Assembly: GCF_013035315.1 (NCBI RefSeq)
Contig: NZ_WQHP01000014.1
Coordinates: forward strand, 1-45,524
DNA: 45,524 nucleotides
Reading direction: 5' to 3'
From: Ruegeria arenilitoris
GTDB lineage: Bacteria > Pseudomonadota > Alphaproteobacteria > Rhodobacterales > Rhodobacteraceae
The position numbers were made by a program, and so were the translations under genes. Every line of letters starts with the position of its first letter. The stretch's first letter is position 1. The notes under the pieces are model-generated. The model was given only the letters and a program-made list of their open reading frames with translations. It did no database searches and had not been told where the DNA came from. Shown piece after piece: positions 1 to 8,326 of this stretch.

Positions 1-610
1 CGCGAGTGTCGTTGGCCTTACTTATCTTTACGGGCAAAACTATCCAAAGGGACAAGCTCTGGAAGCGGGGCTAACCTTATCTTTTGGCGATAATGACAAT
101 GAAACGACAGATGCGAATTTTGACGACGGGGACTCTTCGTTCTGGCATCTACGAGGCGGCATCGGATACGAAAGCCCACTAACGGGCTTGTCGCCCAACA
201 CAGCTTGGCGCACCGAGATCTGGGGGCAGTACACAACAGACCGGCTGCCCTCTGTCGAAGAGTACTTCCTTGGTGATCGCTACGCTTTGCGCGGATATCG
301 TTTTGACGAAGTGGATGGTGATTCCGGGATTTCCGCGATTTTCGAAGTGTCTCATTCCTACTTCCCCAGTTCCCAGAGCATACATCGCTTAACGCCCTTT
401 GCCTTTTTCGACGTGGGTTACATCTCGAACAATGACCCTGCGAGTTTCGAAGTTGATAATGCTACACTGGCGTCGACAGGTCTGGGTTTGGACATTGAGT
501 TTAAGCAAAATCTATTCCTGTCCGGATATGTCGGTGTCCCTTTGAGAGACGGCCCTTTGACCGACTCTGGCGATCCTGGCGCGTATCTTGCTCTGACAAC
601 AAGTTGGTGA
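1..610 (+). CDS. TpsB/ShlB-type outer-membrane transporter, C-terminal part
   Basis: The reading frame is open from base 2 to the stop at 608-610, so only the last ~200 residues are present and the start lies outside the window. The segment has alternating short beta strands. It contains a YALRGYRFDE stretch that fits the conserved [VL]RG[FY] motif of the Omp85/TpsB superfamily. It ends in an aromatic residue (LALTTSW), as expected for a beta-barrel recognised by the BAM machinery. TpsB proteins export a partner protein across the outer membrane. The next gene starts 7 bases downstream with its ribosome site overlapping this stop, so the two are translationally coupled. Family assignment rests on the barrel end alone; the POTRA domains are not visible. 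Confidence 0.75.
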   Translation, partial: ASVVGLTYLYGQNYPKGQALEAGLTLSFGDNDNETTDANFDDGDSSFWHLRGGIGYESPLTGLSPNTAWRTEIWGQYTTDRLPSVEEYFLGDRYALRGYRFDEVDGDSGISAIFEVSHSYFPSSQSIHRLTPFAFFDVGYISNNDPASFEVDNATLASTGLGLDIEFKQNLFLSGYVGVPLRDGPLTDSGDPGAYLALTTSW

Positions 611-617
611 GGATGTT

Positions 618-1829
618 ATGAAACTGAACCGAATTGCTGTACTTACCGCAACTTGTCTAATTGCAGAACTGGCCGCTACTCAGGTCTTTGCCCGCGGAAA
701 TCACTACGGGTGGTGCCGAGGCGTAGGGAACCCACACCAGTCGAGCCAAGGGTGCGGGCAGGCTGGCGGGCAAGGGGCAGGTAATCAAGTTACTGGTCCA
801 ACTCAGCCGGTGGCAAATCAATTGCCGCCTAAGGGAACGCAGCAAACGCCCACGTCCGTTACTGTTCCAGTCCTTGCGCCGGGCGCGGTCCCGAACGCAA
901 TTCCCGGTCAGGTTCCTATTGCGACACCGATAGCGGTTCCTGGTCAGGTTCCCACGCCGGTAGTAGCGCCGACCCTAACTCCGCCTCTGGCACCAAACGC
1001 GACACCAAACCGGGTTCCGACAGCTGTTCCAAATCAGGTTCCGCCATTGGCTACTGGTCCCACCGCGGTGCCCCCGCAAGTTCCGACTGCAACTCCCAAT
1101 CAAGTTCCGGTCGCTACCCCTGGCCAGGTTCCGCCTCAACCCACCGGCCCAACAGCGGTGCCGCCACTTGTGCCCACCGCAACACCAAACCAAATACCAG
1201 TCGCAGTTCCTGGTCAGGTCCCACCTCAGCCCACTGGACAAGCTGCTGTGCCACCGCTCGTCCCGACTGCAACACCAAACCAGATTCCGGTCGCAGTGCC
1301 CGGCCGTGTTCCGCAACCCAGCGGTACTACGGCGACACCACCGCTTGTCCCAACCGCAACCCCCAATCAGGTTCCAACGGCGGTTCCTGGCCAGGTTCCA
1401 CAGTTGACACCAAAACCGACGGCAACTCACGTGGCCGTCCCAGGACATCCGAAACCACAAGGCGTCGTGACAATCATGCGCCCAAAGCCGAGGCCGACAA
1501 CCGGTACTGTCCAACAACCTGGCACAACACAAGTGACCCACCATTTAACCCACCAAAGTAATGCGAAGAAACACGATCACGTCGCAGCAACACCTGGACG
1601 ACATGACCCGCACGACCTACCGAGGTTCCGCAACGCGGCGGCCAAGGAAGACTGGGAATGCGTTGCCAGCGGATTTGGACAGCGCCGGTATGATGCTGGG
1701 CGAGGCGTGTTGCTGAACAACGGAGCGTTGCGGCACCTCGGAAACGTGGACGCAATGGCACGCGATGTACCGGCACGACATCCAAAACACTCTGGCTGCA
1801 TTATTTCGGTCAAACGAAAGCAGCGATGA
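618..1829 (+). CDS. Secreted Pro-rich repeat protein coupled to TpsB
   Basis: This 403-residue protein has an N-terminal signal peptide (basic MKLNR, hydrophobic core, likely cleavage after VFA-R). A long low-complexity region rich in Val, Pro, Thr, Ala and Asn-Gln follows (residues ~55-280), including 30-residue repeats around VPTATPNQVP. A basic His-rich linker leads to a ~60-residue C-terminal region with two cysteines (ECVAS and SGCIIS). A GAGG ribosome site lies 7 bases before the ATG, inside the end of the upstream TpsB gene. I do not recognise a named family. The coupling suggests it is exported by, or assembled with, that transporter, but it lacks the long beta-helical TPS domain of a normal TpsA. 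The C-terminal region may be the functional module, with the repeats acting as a stalk. Confidence 0.75.
   Translation: MKLNRIAVLTATCLIAELAATQVFARGNHYGWCRGVGNPHQSSQGCGQAGGQGAGNQVTGPTQPVANQLPPKGTQQTPTSVTVPVLAPGAVPNAIPGQVPIATPIAVPGQVPTPVVAPTLTPPLAPNATPNRVPTAVPNQVPPLATGPTAVPPQVPTATPNQVPVATPGQVPPQPTGPTAVPPLVPTATPNQIPVAVPGQVPPQPTGQAAVPPLVPTATPNQIPVAVPGRVPQPSGTTATPPLVPTATPNQVPTAVPGQVPQLTPKPTATHVAVPGHPKPQGVVTIMRPKPRPTTGTVQQPGTTQVTHHLTHQSNAKKHDHVAATPGRHDPHDLPRFRNAAAKEDWECVASGFGQRRYDAGRGVLLNNGALRHLGNVDAMARDVPARHPKHSGCIISVKRKQR
990..1436 (+). repeat. 90-bp tandem coding repeats (Pro/Val-rich)
   Basis: Five adjacent copies start at 990, 1080, 1170, 1260 and 1347. The period is exactly 90 bases except for one 87-base unit. 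Each copy begins with (V/A)P-x-ATPN-(Q/R)-(V/I)P and encodes ~30 residues. The copies are diverged at third positions but stay in frame. There are no spacers, so this is a coding minisatellite. Confidence 0.85.
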
Positions 1830-1871
1830 AATAGTTCGGCATTCATCACGGCACGCGCCATCGCAAAGACC

Positions 1872-3155
1872 TTAAGCCAACATGGAAAAAACCTCGGCAA
1901 CTCGCTGAAAGGTCCAATAGCAGGCGATAGCCGCACATCCACCGGCTAAGCCAACTCGTAGGGACATCCACAAGCTGGAGTTCACGCGCCGACACATTAT
2001 CAAGGCAGGCCAGAGCGCAAGAATAATGGCGACCTGGCCAAGTTCGACGCCTAGATTGAAGGCAAGTAGGCTTTGCCAGATGTTTGGGGATGTGACCTGC
2101 AAGATCTTTTGCAACACAAAGCTAAACCCAAGCCCGTGCAAGAGACCAATCAGCGTTGTCAGAAGCACCATCGTGACCTCTGAACGCGCGTTGTCCATGG
2201 AAGTCATAAACGCTGCTGCGGCTGCAAAAATGATAGAAAGCGCGATCCCGGTTTCAACGGCAGGAACAAACCACGCGCCCGATGGTACAAACCCGAAAAA
2301 CCCCAGCGACAGCGTTACGCTATGCCCAACGGTAAAACCGGTCGCACGCAGCAATAGCGCCCTGAGGGTCTGCGCTCCAATGACCAAACACACAACAAAA
2401 AGAACATGATCCAATCCTTCGAGGATATGTCGTATACCTTCCCAGACAAAACTCAGGAATCCTCCATACCCCTCTTGCTGAACCACCAATGGTTCAGTCA
2501 TCAGGCCCCGAGATCGGAATATCTGCGGTGTGTCCGACGCGTAGTCGAGAATGAGGTTGGCCGTTTGGTCCTGATCGGGCAAGCCGGGGTCCAGCACGTT
2601 GGTAATGCTGTAAGATTGGACCGGGCCGTCAGTGTCATAATGCAGGAGGAGATCGACAATTGTGTCACCAACAAATAACGGTGGCGTTAAGGCCGTTTCG
2701 GTGTCCACGGCCTGTTGAGCTTCGGCCAAAGTCGCAAATCCGGGCTCATTTCCAACTCGATGCAAGCGAACGGACTTAACTGTTCCTCTTAAGCGTTGAT
2801 TGTCGACCAACAGATGCAACCCACCTTCGGCGAATTGCCCCAGCCCATTAGGATCGCTCATGACAGCCTGCAAGTCGACAAAGTGGACCAACTGACCGTC
2901 GCTCAGAGCATTAGTCGTGAATGGTGCAGCTTTCGGCAAGGCATCACCATCCTGATCACCGACCTTGTCTGCAACCAGATAAGGCATGGGCGTACGGATG
3001 TAGACACGCAGACCGTCTTCGGAATGCTCGACATGCGAAATTCGAACGTTGAGGTTTAGCAAAAAATGCGCCGATGCTGACAGCGTCAGTGACAAAAGCA
3101 CTCCGACAAACAGAGCGCCGAAAGCAAGAACCTTTGGACTTAAACGCTCATGCAT
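1872..3155 (-). CDS. HupE/UreJ-family membrane protein
   Basis: This 427-residue protein begins with a hydrophobic segment (residues ~10-35). A periplasmic beta-rich region follows, then a C-terminal block of about six membrane segments from residue ~230. The motif GIRHILEGLDHVLF opens that block and matches the conserved G-x2-HI-x2-G-x-DH-x-LF signature of the HupE/UreJ_2 family. A second conserved stretch is TVGHSVTLSLG. Related HupE/UreJ proteins are suspected metal (Ni/Co) permeases, but this two-domain form has no established substrate. Its start overlaps the stop of the upstream 599-residue gene by 8 bases. It is the last gene of a three-gene operon, so it probably works with the 599-residue protein in the envelope. 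Confidence 0.8.
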   Translation of the reverse strand: MHERLSPKVLAFGALFVGVLLSLTLSASAHFLLNLNVRISHVEHSEDGLRVYIRTPMPYLVADKVGDQDGDALPKAAPFTTNALSDGQLVHFVDLQAVMSDPNGLGQFAEGGLHLLVDNQRLRGTVKSVRLHRVGNEPGFATLAEAQQAVDTETALTPPLFVGDTIVDLLLHYDTDGPVQSYSITNVLDPGLPDQDQTANLILDYASDTPQIFRSRGLMTEPLVVQQEGYGGFLSFVWEGIRHILEGLDHVLFVVCLVIGAQTLRALLLRATGFTVGHSVTLSLGFFGFVPSGAWFVPAVETGIALSIIFAAAAAFMTSMDNARSEVTMVLLTTLIGLLHGLGFSFVLQKILQVTSPNIWQSLLAFNLGVELGQVAIILALWPALIMCRRVNSSLWMSLRVGLAGGCAAIACYWTFQRVAEVFSMLA

Positions 3156-4947
3156 TTGGATCTCGGGCCTCGATTACAGTTAATCCATCCAGCTTCCATT
3201 GCCCTGACTCAGACACAACCTCGGCTAGCACCCGGAACGTAACCGCGCGTATATGAGCGTGTCCCCAATGACCGCCTTGGGCTTTCACTGTCCATTTTGC
3301 CAGAGAGCTAAATCCACCCGGTTTAAGGGTCGGGTCAACGCGCTCTACTTTCAGGGCACTAATATCTGTAAGTGTAGCAAGACTGCCTCCTGGCGTTCGG
3401 ATTACGAGACCACGTTCTACCTCTGTTGCGATGTCGCCCAGAGACGCTGCCGTTACAATGTGGGCCAGCTCTGCCTTTCTTGCTTCCGACGAAGTTTCCA
3501 GGGTCACCGTGTTCAAGTTTTCGACCATCGAGCGCAGTATATCTTCCGCAACCTGTTGCTCAGGGGGCTCGGGTTTTTTCCACGGTGACTCCGGCAAATA
3601 TCCCGAAAATGTCAGGGTTGCCGAAGCAGCGGCAGTCATAGTTACGCAACTGATGCGCTTTGCAACCTTGTCCTTGCACAGCAGGAAGAAACCAAGTGAG
3701 GCGGCACTGATCATCCCGGCGATCAAAGCCACTGCCGGGTTCTGCCGTTTCTGCTGCTCAACTGGAATCCGATTAACTGATGCTTTTTCGTATTGGAGCA
3801 AGTGGTTCTGCCAGTGAAACTGGGGGTCCGCTGGTGTCACAGCTCCAAAGAACGGCCCGGCGATATCGTTTGAAATGGTCGCGACGCGGGAAATCTCCTC
3901 GTCAAACATATCCCATGTGACTGCCACCTGATTGGGAAGGTCTGCCGATGAGAAAGACAGAATAGCCCCGATAAACGCATTGTTCACGGACACTTCCTTT
4001 CCCGGTTCGACAACCTGAAAACCCTGCGATGTCAGCTCCAGGAGTTTTGCAGTAGCGTTTGAAGGTTGCGCTGATTTGCCATCAATGGTCACCGGGTTAC
4101 GAGAAGCCAGGAAGGACGCCGCCTGGTTTACGATTAAGGCGCTACGCTGTGGCGAAAGTGTTTGTCCCACTGTGAAAGTTTCACCAATCCAAGGCGCGAG
4201 TTCTCGCAAGCGGATCAGCGTCTCATGCCGAACTTCACGAGGTTCGATGTAAAGAAAGGTGGAAGTTCCGTCCTGCGCTTTTCGATTCAGGCTTTCAGCA
4301 GAAAAACGGCTATCCCACGGATCAGGCCAGTGAATCCTTAACTCTGCTGGCTTTGACAAGAAGCGGAAATCCGTGACCGGAACCTCTCGGTCAAAAACCT
4401 GCATCCCGATTGTCACCAGGGGTTCGTCATCCCGCGATGGAGGCATTATAGTCAGCTCTTCGGGAAGTGAATTTTGAAACGGAAAGAACACTTCGAGGAA
4501 CAAAACACGCGGATCTGGTGGCGGGCTCGGCACAATTTGACCCGAGAATGGATCGCGCTGACCCGCAAGCGGTGAGGCCCGGTCTATGCGCGTTCGGTAT
4601 TCTAACTTTCTGATTTCAGCGTGTAGGGCCTGTCCGTCCCTTCCAACAATCGACAGCGCCCGACTTTCGGCTTGGGCAGAACTTTGTTCAGCCTCTGGCT
4701 CATCCCTGACGAAATCGGATGACCAACCGATTGGCAGCATATCCGAAAACAACGGAATATCTTCGACATAGACTTCAAGGTCGACGTAGACCCCATCATC
4801 TTTGACATGAAGGACAGCGATATTGCGGGCGACTTCTGATCCGTTAGTCAGAACGACATCCGCCGAAACGGCTTGTGCACCTGGGGCCATCAGGCTCAGC
4901 ATCAGGAATAGTCGGTACAGATACTGCCAAATCTGAATTTTGTTCAC
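3148..4947 (-). CDS. Envelope protein of unknown function (599 aa)
   Basis: The protein has a signal peptide or N-terminal anchor (residues ~8-28, ending AQAVSA). A long periplasmic region (~30-395) is followed by a central hydrophobic pair (~405-455, split by CKDKVAKR). A soluble C-terminal domain (~470-599) contains the His-bearing stretch GGHWGHAHIR. The start is supported by an AGGAGTG ribosome site. It lies 9 bases after the MBL hydrolase gene and overlaps the HupE-like gene by 8 bases. I recognise no named domain. Because its neighbour is a HupE/UreJ_2 protein, a partner or assembly role for that membrane protein is the best inference. The reading frame is intact and has normal codon use, so it is a real gene. 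Confidence 0.75.
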   Translation of the reverse strand: MNKIQIWQYLYRLFLMLSLMAPGAQAVSADVVLTNGSEVARNIAVLHVKDDGVYVDLEVYVEDIPLFSDMLPIGWSSDFVRDEPEAEQSSAQAESRALSIVGRDGQALHAEIRKLEYRTRIDRASPLAGQRDPFSGQIVPSPPPDPRVLFLEVFFPFQNSLPEELTIMPPSRDDEPLVTIGMQVFDREVPVTDFRFLSKPAELRIHWPDPWDSRFSAESLNRKAQDGTSTFLYIEPREVRHETLIRLRELAPWIGETFTVGQTLSPQRSALIVNQAASFLASRNPVTIDGKSAQPSNATAKLLELTSQGFQVVEPGKEVSVNNAFIGAILSFSSADLPNQVAVTWDMFDEEISRVATISNDIAGPFFGAVTPADPQFHWQNHLLQYEKASVNRIPVEQQKRQNPAVALIAGMISAASLGFFLLCKDKVAKRISCVTMTAAASATLTFSGYLPESPWKKPEPPEQQVAEDILRSMVENLNTVTLETSSEARKAELAHIVTAASLGDIATEVERGLVIRTPGGSLATLTDISALKVERVDPTLKPGGFSSLAKWTVKAQGGHWGHAHIRAVTFRVLAEVVSESGQWKLDGLTVIEARDPNA

Positions 4948-4956
4948 TCCTGAACG

Positions 4957-6150
4957 TTAATTATCCGGCATTGGCGGTGGCGTGTAACCATCCCATTTGC
5001 CGGCTTGAACCTTTTCAGAAGGCTCTTTTTCTTTTGAACGCGGTGCATTGATGTATTCGTCGCTCACAGCTGGTGGCAGAGCATATTCGTCAACACTCGC
5101 TTCCCGAACAACGATCTGATCCTTGGTCACGTTGATCACCTGTAGATCTCGTGCGAGCGTCAGAGGCCCATCGTAAGTCGAACGGACGCCTTCCAAAATC
5201 GCCTGATAATTTTCTGGTGAAAGAACAGAGTGATACCCTAGGGCCATGCGTGGCTCGACAGCGGACATAACTTTGCCGAAAGCCGCAGGTTCCGTATGAA
5301 CGCGCGTAGCTACATAAGTCGCCTGTTTCATGTCCCAGCCAAAATAAGGGGCTAGCGCATCCGGTGGTAGAAACGCCTCGTGAGAAGCGAGGTCCGCCCC
5401 TTTGGCATATTCTACATACCATTTGTTCGGGTATGTATCGCCACCAAAGACATATTTCAGTCCATTCCATTCTAGAGAGTAGCTTACCGAGCCATCTAGA
5501 CTGTGGATCGCTGGCCAAGAACGGATAGTTACGTCGTTCTCCTGATAAACAATCTCGTTTTCCTGCATGTAATCGAATTCAGTGACTTCGAGCTTGGCGC
5601 CATCATCCGGCAGCGCGCCCGTTCGCGTGGCCAAGTCCCAGGCGTAAGCTTTGGACATGCCCTCAACATAGGCTTTGGTGCCCAGTTCATCTTCTGATCC
5701 GGACGGGCCGAAGATGCGGAGCGGGGTATATCTGCCTGAAAGCCAACCTCCGACGTGGAGGCCCATGAAGTCTCCAACGTGATCAACATGCAAATGGCTG
5801 AAGAAGACCTTGTCGATCTTTGCGAAGTCCGGTCGCAGCGAGAACAGGTTTCCCGTTGCGCCAGTTCCTACGTCAAACAGAAAGACGTCCCCATTCCCAA
5901 GTTCCACGTAAAACGAAATCGAAACGGCTGCCTTGGTTTGGTTTGGCATCCCCGTTCCCAATGCCGTGATACGCATCTCATCCTCGCCGAGGATTTCAGT
6001 GTTGGGAAAGTAAGACGCGGGATATACACCGTTTTCGATTTCAGTGGCACTCCGACCCGTCGGCAAGGCGTTTTGCGCCGTGGCTGTGCCAGCCAGCGTC
6101 ATGCCTAATGCCATCAATGTACCGGCTGCGGTTTTCATAAAGTTATTCAT
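4957..6150 (-). CDS. Secreted metallo-beta-lactamase-fold hydrolase
   Basis: The 397-residue product has a clear signal peptide (MNNFMKTAAG to ATAQ). The MBL core carries the zinc motif SHLHVDHVGD (H-x-H-x-DH). Further ligand candidates are the Asp in VFGGDTYPN and the His in GYHSVLSP. The order and spacing resemble the tRNase Z/arylsulfatase-like branch. They also resemble the group that automated annotation labels GntH (guanitoxin biosynthesis), but no other guanitoxin gene is present, so that label should not be carried over. A strong AAAGGGGGG ribosome site precedes the ATG. It is the first gene of the operon, under tandem palindromes next to a divergent TetR gene, so a periplasmic hydrolase induced by a small ligand is likely. 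The substrate is unknown. Confidence 0.8.
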   Translation of the reverse strand: MNNFMKTAAGTLMALGMTLAGTATAQNALPTGRSATEIENGVYPASYFPNTEILGEDEMRITALGTGMPNQTKAAVSISFYVELGNGDVFLFDVGTGATGNLFSLRPDFAKIDKVFFSHLHVDHVGDFMGLHVGGWLSGRYTPLRIFGPSGSEDELGTKAYVEGMSKAYAWDLATRTGALPDDGAKLEVTEFDYMQENEIVYQENDVTIRSWPAIHSLDGSVSYSLEWNGLKYVFGGDTYPNKWYVEYAKGADLASHEAFLPPDALAPYFGWDMKQATYVATRVHTEPAAFGKVMSAVEPRMALGYHSVLSPENYQAILEGVRSTYDGPLTLARDLQVINVTKDQIVVREASVDEYALPPAVSDEYINAPRSKEKEPSEKVQAGKWDGYTPPPMPDN

Positions 6151-6174
6151 TGATCCCCCCTTTCAAAGCGAAGC

Positions 6175-6212
6175 CTCTTAAGAGAACACGAATTCGTGAA
6201 CCTCTCGTTCAC
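6175..6212. promoter_or_regulatory. Cluster of palindromes in leader of MBL operon
   Basis: Three perfect palindromes follow each other here: CTCTTAAGAG (6175-6184), CACGAATTCGTG (6187-6198) and GTGAAC-N5-GTTCAC (6196-6212). If the minus-strand promoter uses the TTGACA at 6255-6250, these lie in the untranslated leader of the MBL operon. There they could form RNA hairpins. They could equally be extra protein-binding sites. The sequence is visible; the function is inferred. Confidence 0.45.
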
Positions 6213-6255
6213 CATAGACAACTCTACGGTAGATCCATAGACTGCTCTATGTCAA
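6213..6255. promoter_or_regulatory. Tandem TetR-type operators with -35 element
   Basis: Two copies of the same inverted repeat lie 23 bases apart, centre to centre: CATAGA-CAAC-TCTACG (6213-6228, one mismatch) and CATAGA-CTGC-TCTATG (6236-6251, perfect). Two helical turns of spacing puts both on one face of the DNA. A consensus -35 TTGACA for the minus strand (6255-6250) overlaps the second copy. A repressor bound here would block the MBL operon and probably its own gene. The natural candidate is the TetR protein encoded from 6277. Confidence 0.7.
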
Positions 6256-6276
6256 ATGAAGAATGCTGTAATCTGA

Positions 6277-6846
6277 ATGTCAGAAACTGTCACCCGAGCC
6301 TCACCCAAAAACGCCGCGACCAAGGAAGACTGGATATTGCTGGCCTACAAAGTCCTCAACGAGGGCGGTGTTTCCGCGATAAAGGTCGTGCCAATGGCAA
6401 AGCGAATGAACCTGACAAGCGGTAGCTTTTATTGGCATTTCAAGAACGTCCGTGAGCTTTTGGATGAGGTTCTCAGATATTGGGAGCAGGAACTGACTGA
6501 CAACGTGATCACAAAGGCAAAGACATTTGGCGGCCCCCCAAAAGACCGTATTCTTCTCCTTATGAAAAAGGTCATTGAAGAGGACGCCGCCTTGCCGGAC
6601 CACGCCGTATCAGTCTGGGCAAAAACTGATGAAAAGGTGCAAGAAGCGTACCAAAGAACCATCGGTAAACGCTTCCAGTTCGCCGCTTGGATGTTTGAAC
6701 AGGCCGGGTTCTCGAAAGAAGAAGCGAAAGCGCGTGGAAGACTGATGGTCACTTCGCTGATGGGAGACTCTTCGACCGGTCTGAAGGCGCAAGGCGATTG
6801 GGAAAAGGTTATAGAACGCGAACACGCAATTCTTGTTGGAAAGTAG
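6277..6846 (+). CDS. TetR/AcrR-family transcriptional regulator
   Basis: The 189-residue protein has an N-terminal TetR helix-turn-helix: VPMAKRMNLTSGSFYWHFKNVRELLDEVL, residues ~38-66, with the family hallmark YWHF. A variable all-helical ligand domain follows. It is transcribed away from the MBL-599aa-HupE operon, and the two tandem palindromes lie 26 bases before its start. It is therefore very likely the local repressor of that operon and of itself. The inducer cannot be read from the sequence. Length is normal for the family. Confidence 0.85.
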   Translation: MSETVTRASPKNAATKEDWILLAYKVLNEGGVSAIKVVPMAKRMNLTSGSFYWHFKNVRELLDEVLRYWEQELTDNVITKAKTFGGPPKDRILLLMKKVIEEDAALPDHAVSVWAKTDEKVQEAYQRTIGKRFQFAAWMFEQAGFSKEEAKARGRLMVTSLMGDSSTGLKAQGDWEKVIEREHAILVGK

Positions 6847-7168
6847 AAAGAATATCAGGGTTACGTACAGTTTTCAGTAATAGCACGGGCTTGAAAAGTC
6901 CTCATTTGTTCAAAACCCGATCGCCGCTGTGGGCGCGCTTCGATCAGCCAAACGTCGTTGGCAGTTCGATGAAACAAATGACCATCGTACCTGCGGTGTG
7001 GTTAACATTAGGAAACACTCGCTGCGTTTGAGAGTTGGCATTGAATCCGAACGATCGGATCGGGAAATCTTTAACACTTGTAGCAAGACCAACACCTGGA
7101 GGATTAGAAACTCGCGTCGATCTTTCTGGAGTTGATCCGTTTGACAGGCTCAACAATCCATTGATTAT
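6847..7168. other. Intergenic stretch with possible coding remnant
   Basis: The 322 bases between the tetR stop and the aldo/keto reductase hold no intact gene. On the plus strand, the frame running from about 6920 to 7176 reads plausibly as protein except for one TGA at 7029-7031. One stretch in it is LTLVARPTPGGLETRVDLSG. It may be the tail of a decayed gene, but I could not match it to a family. No clear promoter or terminator was seen. Confidence 0.25.
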
Positions 7169-8242
7169 GTGCGCATGACCAAAGCTCAACGACCGCCAAA
7201 ACCAAAACCCTTTCCTTACACCCCGGAGCCGGACCGCTATGAGCGGATGGTTTATCGGCGATGTGGGCGGTCGGGTGTGAAGCTTCCTGTTGTCAGCCTG
7301 GGCCTGTGGCATAATTTCGGTGCAGACTCGACGCACGAAAACAAGCGAGCAATGTGTCGGACCGCGTTCGACCATGGGATCACTCACTTTGATCTGGCGA
7401 ACAACTACGGTCCACCACCTGGTGCAGCCGAAGAGGCATTTGGCGAGATCCTCAAAACGGATTTCGCGGGTTACAGGGATGAGCTGATCATTTCCTCAAA
7501 GGCTGGCTACGACATGTGGCCGGGACCCTACGGAGAATGGGGGTCGCGCAAGTACATGATTGCGTCCTGTGACCAATCACTCGCGCGCATGGGTCTTGAT
7601 TACGTCGACATCTTTTATTCCCACCGCTTTGACCCCGACACCCCGCTCGAAGAGACGATGGGCGCGTTGGATCATATCGTACGGTCGGGCCGCGCGCTCT
7701 ACGCAGGTATCTCGAGCTACAACTCCCAACGCACGCGCGACGCGGTGAAGATTCTCAACGACCTTGGGACACCTTGTCTGATTCACCAGCCTTCTTACAA
7801 CTTGCTCAACCGGTGGGTGGAGCGGGACGGATTGCTCGATACTCTGGACGATCTTGGGGTAGGATCGATTGCATTCACGCCGCTGGCACAAGGCATTCTA
7901 ACGTCAAAATACCTGCGCGATATTCCAGATGGCAGCCGTGCTGCACAAGGAAAGTCACTACTTGATGGCATGATCAACGAGCGGTCCTTGGCAAGTGTCC
8001 GTGCTCTGAACAACATGGCTGAGGCACGTGGTCAGACTCTGGCGCAAATGGCTCTGGCCTGGGTGCTCAGAGCCGGAAGGGTGACGACCGCCCTTATTGG
8101 TGCGTCCCGACCCGAACAGATCGTGGATTGCGCGGGCGTTTTTGAAAATCTCGAGTTCAGTGCTGAAGAGTTGGAAAAGATCGATGAAATCAGTTCGGAA
8201 GAAGATATCAATTTGTGGGCGCGGTCGTCAGAAACAGAATGA
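7169..8242 (+). CDS. Aldo/keto reductase, YghZ/GPR-like
   Basis: This ~357-residue (beta/alpha)8 oxidoreductase carries the AKR catalytic set: Asp and Tyr in DLANNYGPPPG, Lys in ISSKAGYDMWPGPYG, and His in FYSHRFD. The strings LPVVSLGLWHNFG and the PGPYGEWGSRKY loop are typical of the YghZ (L-glyceraldehyde-3-phosphate reductase) subgroup, related to Kv-beta. The track start is GTG at 7169; an ATG two codons in (7175) is equally possible, and neither has a strong ribosome site. Both give a ~10-residue N-terminal extension relative to YghZ. It stands alone between a TetR gene and a decayed IclR gene, so its physiological substrate is not indicated. Confidence 0.85.
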   Translation: MRMTKAQRPPKPKPFPYTPEPDRYERMVYRRCGRSGVKLPVVSLGLWHNFGADSTHENKRAMCRTAFDHGITHFDLANNYGPPPGAAEEAFGEILKTDFAGYRDELIISSKAGYDMWPGPYGEWGSRKYMIASCDQSLARMGLDYVDIFYSHRFDPDTPLEETMGALDHIVRSGRALYAGISSYNSQRTRDAVKILNDLGTPCLIHQPSYNLLNRWVERDGLLDTLDDLGVGSIAFTPLAQGILTSKYLRDIPDGSRAAQGKSLLDGMINERSLASVRALNNMAEARGQTLAQMALAWVLRAGRVTTALIGASRPEQIVDCAGVFENLEFSAEELEKIDEISSEEDINLWARSSETE

Positions 8243-8326
8243 TAATCCAAAGAAGCCCACACTGCCGCAGCCTATAGAACTTTGGATTGACGGCGGGTTC
8301 AACTTCTTCAGTTGTCCCAAACAACT

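Noticed and set aside
990..1436. CRISPR array
   Set aside because: The repeats are contiguous, diverged at third codon positions, in frame, and have no spacers.
4957..6150. Guanitoxin biosynthesis (GntH) function for the MBL hydrolase
   Set aside because: Only a general family resemblance is visible, and no other guanitoxin gene is in the window.
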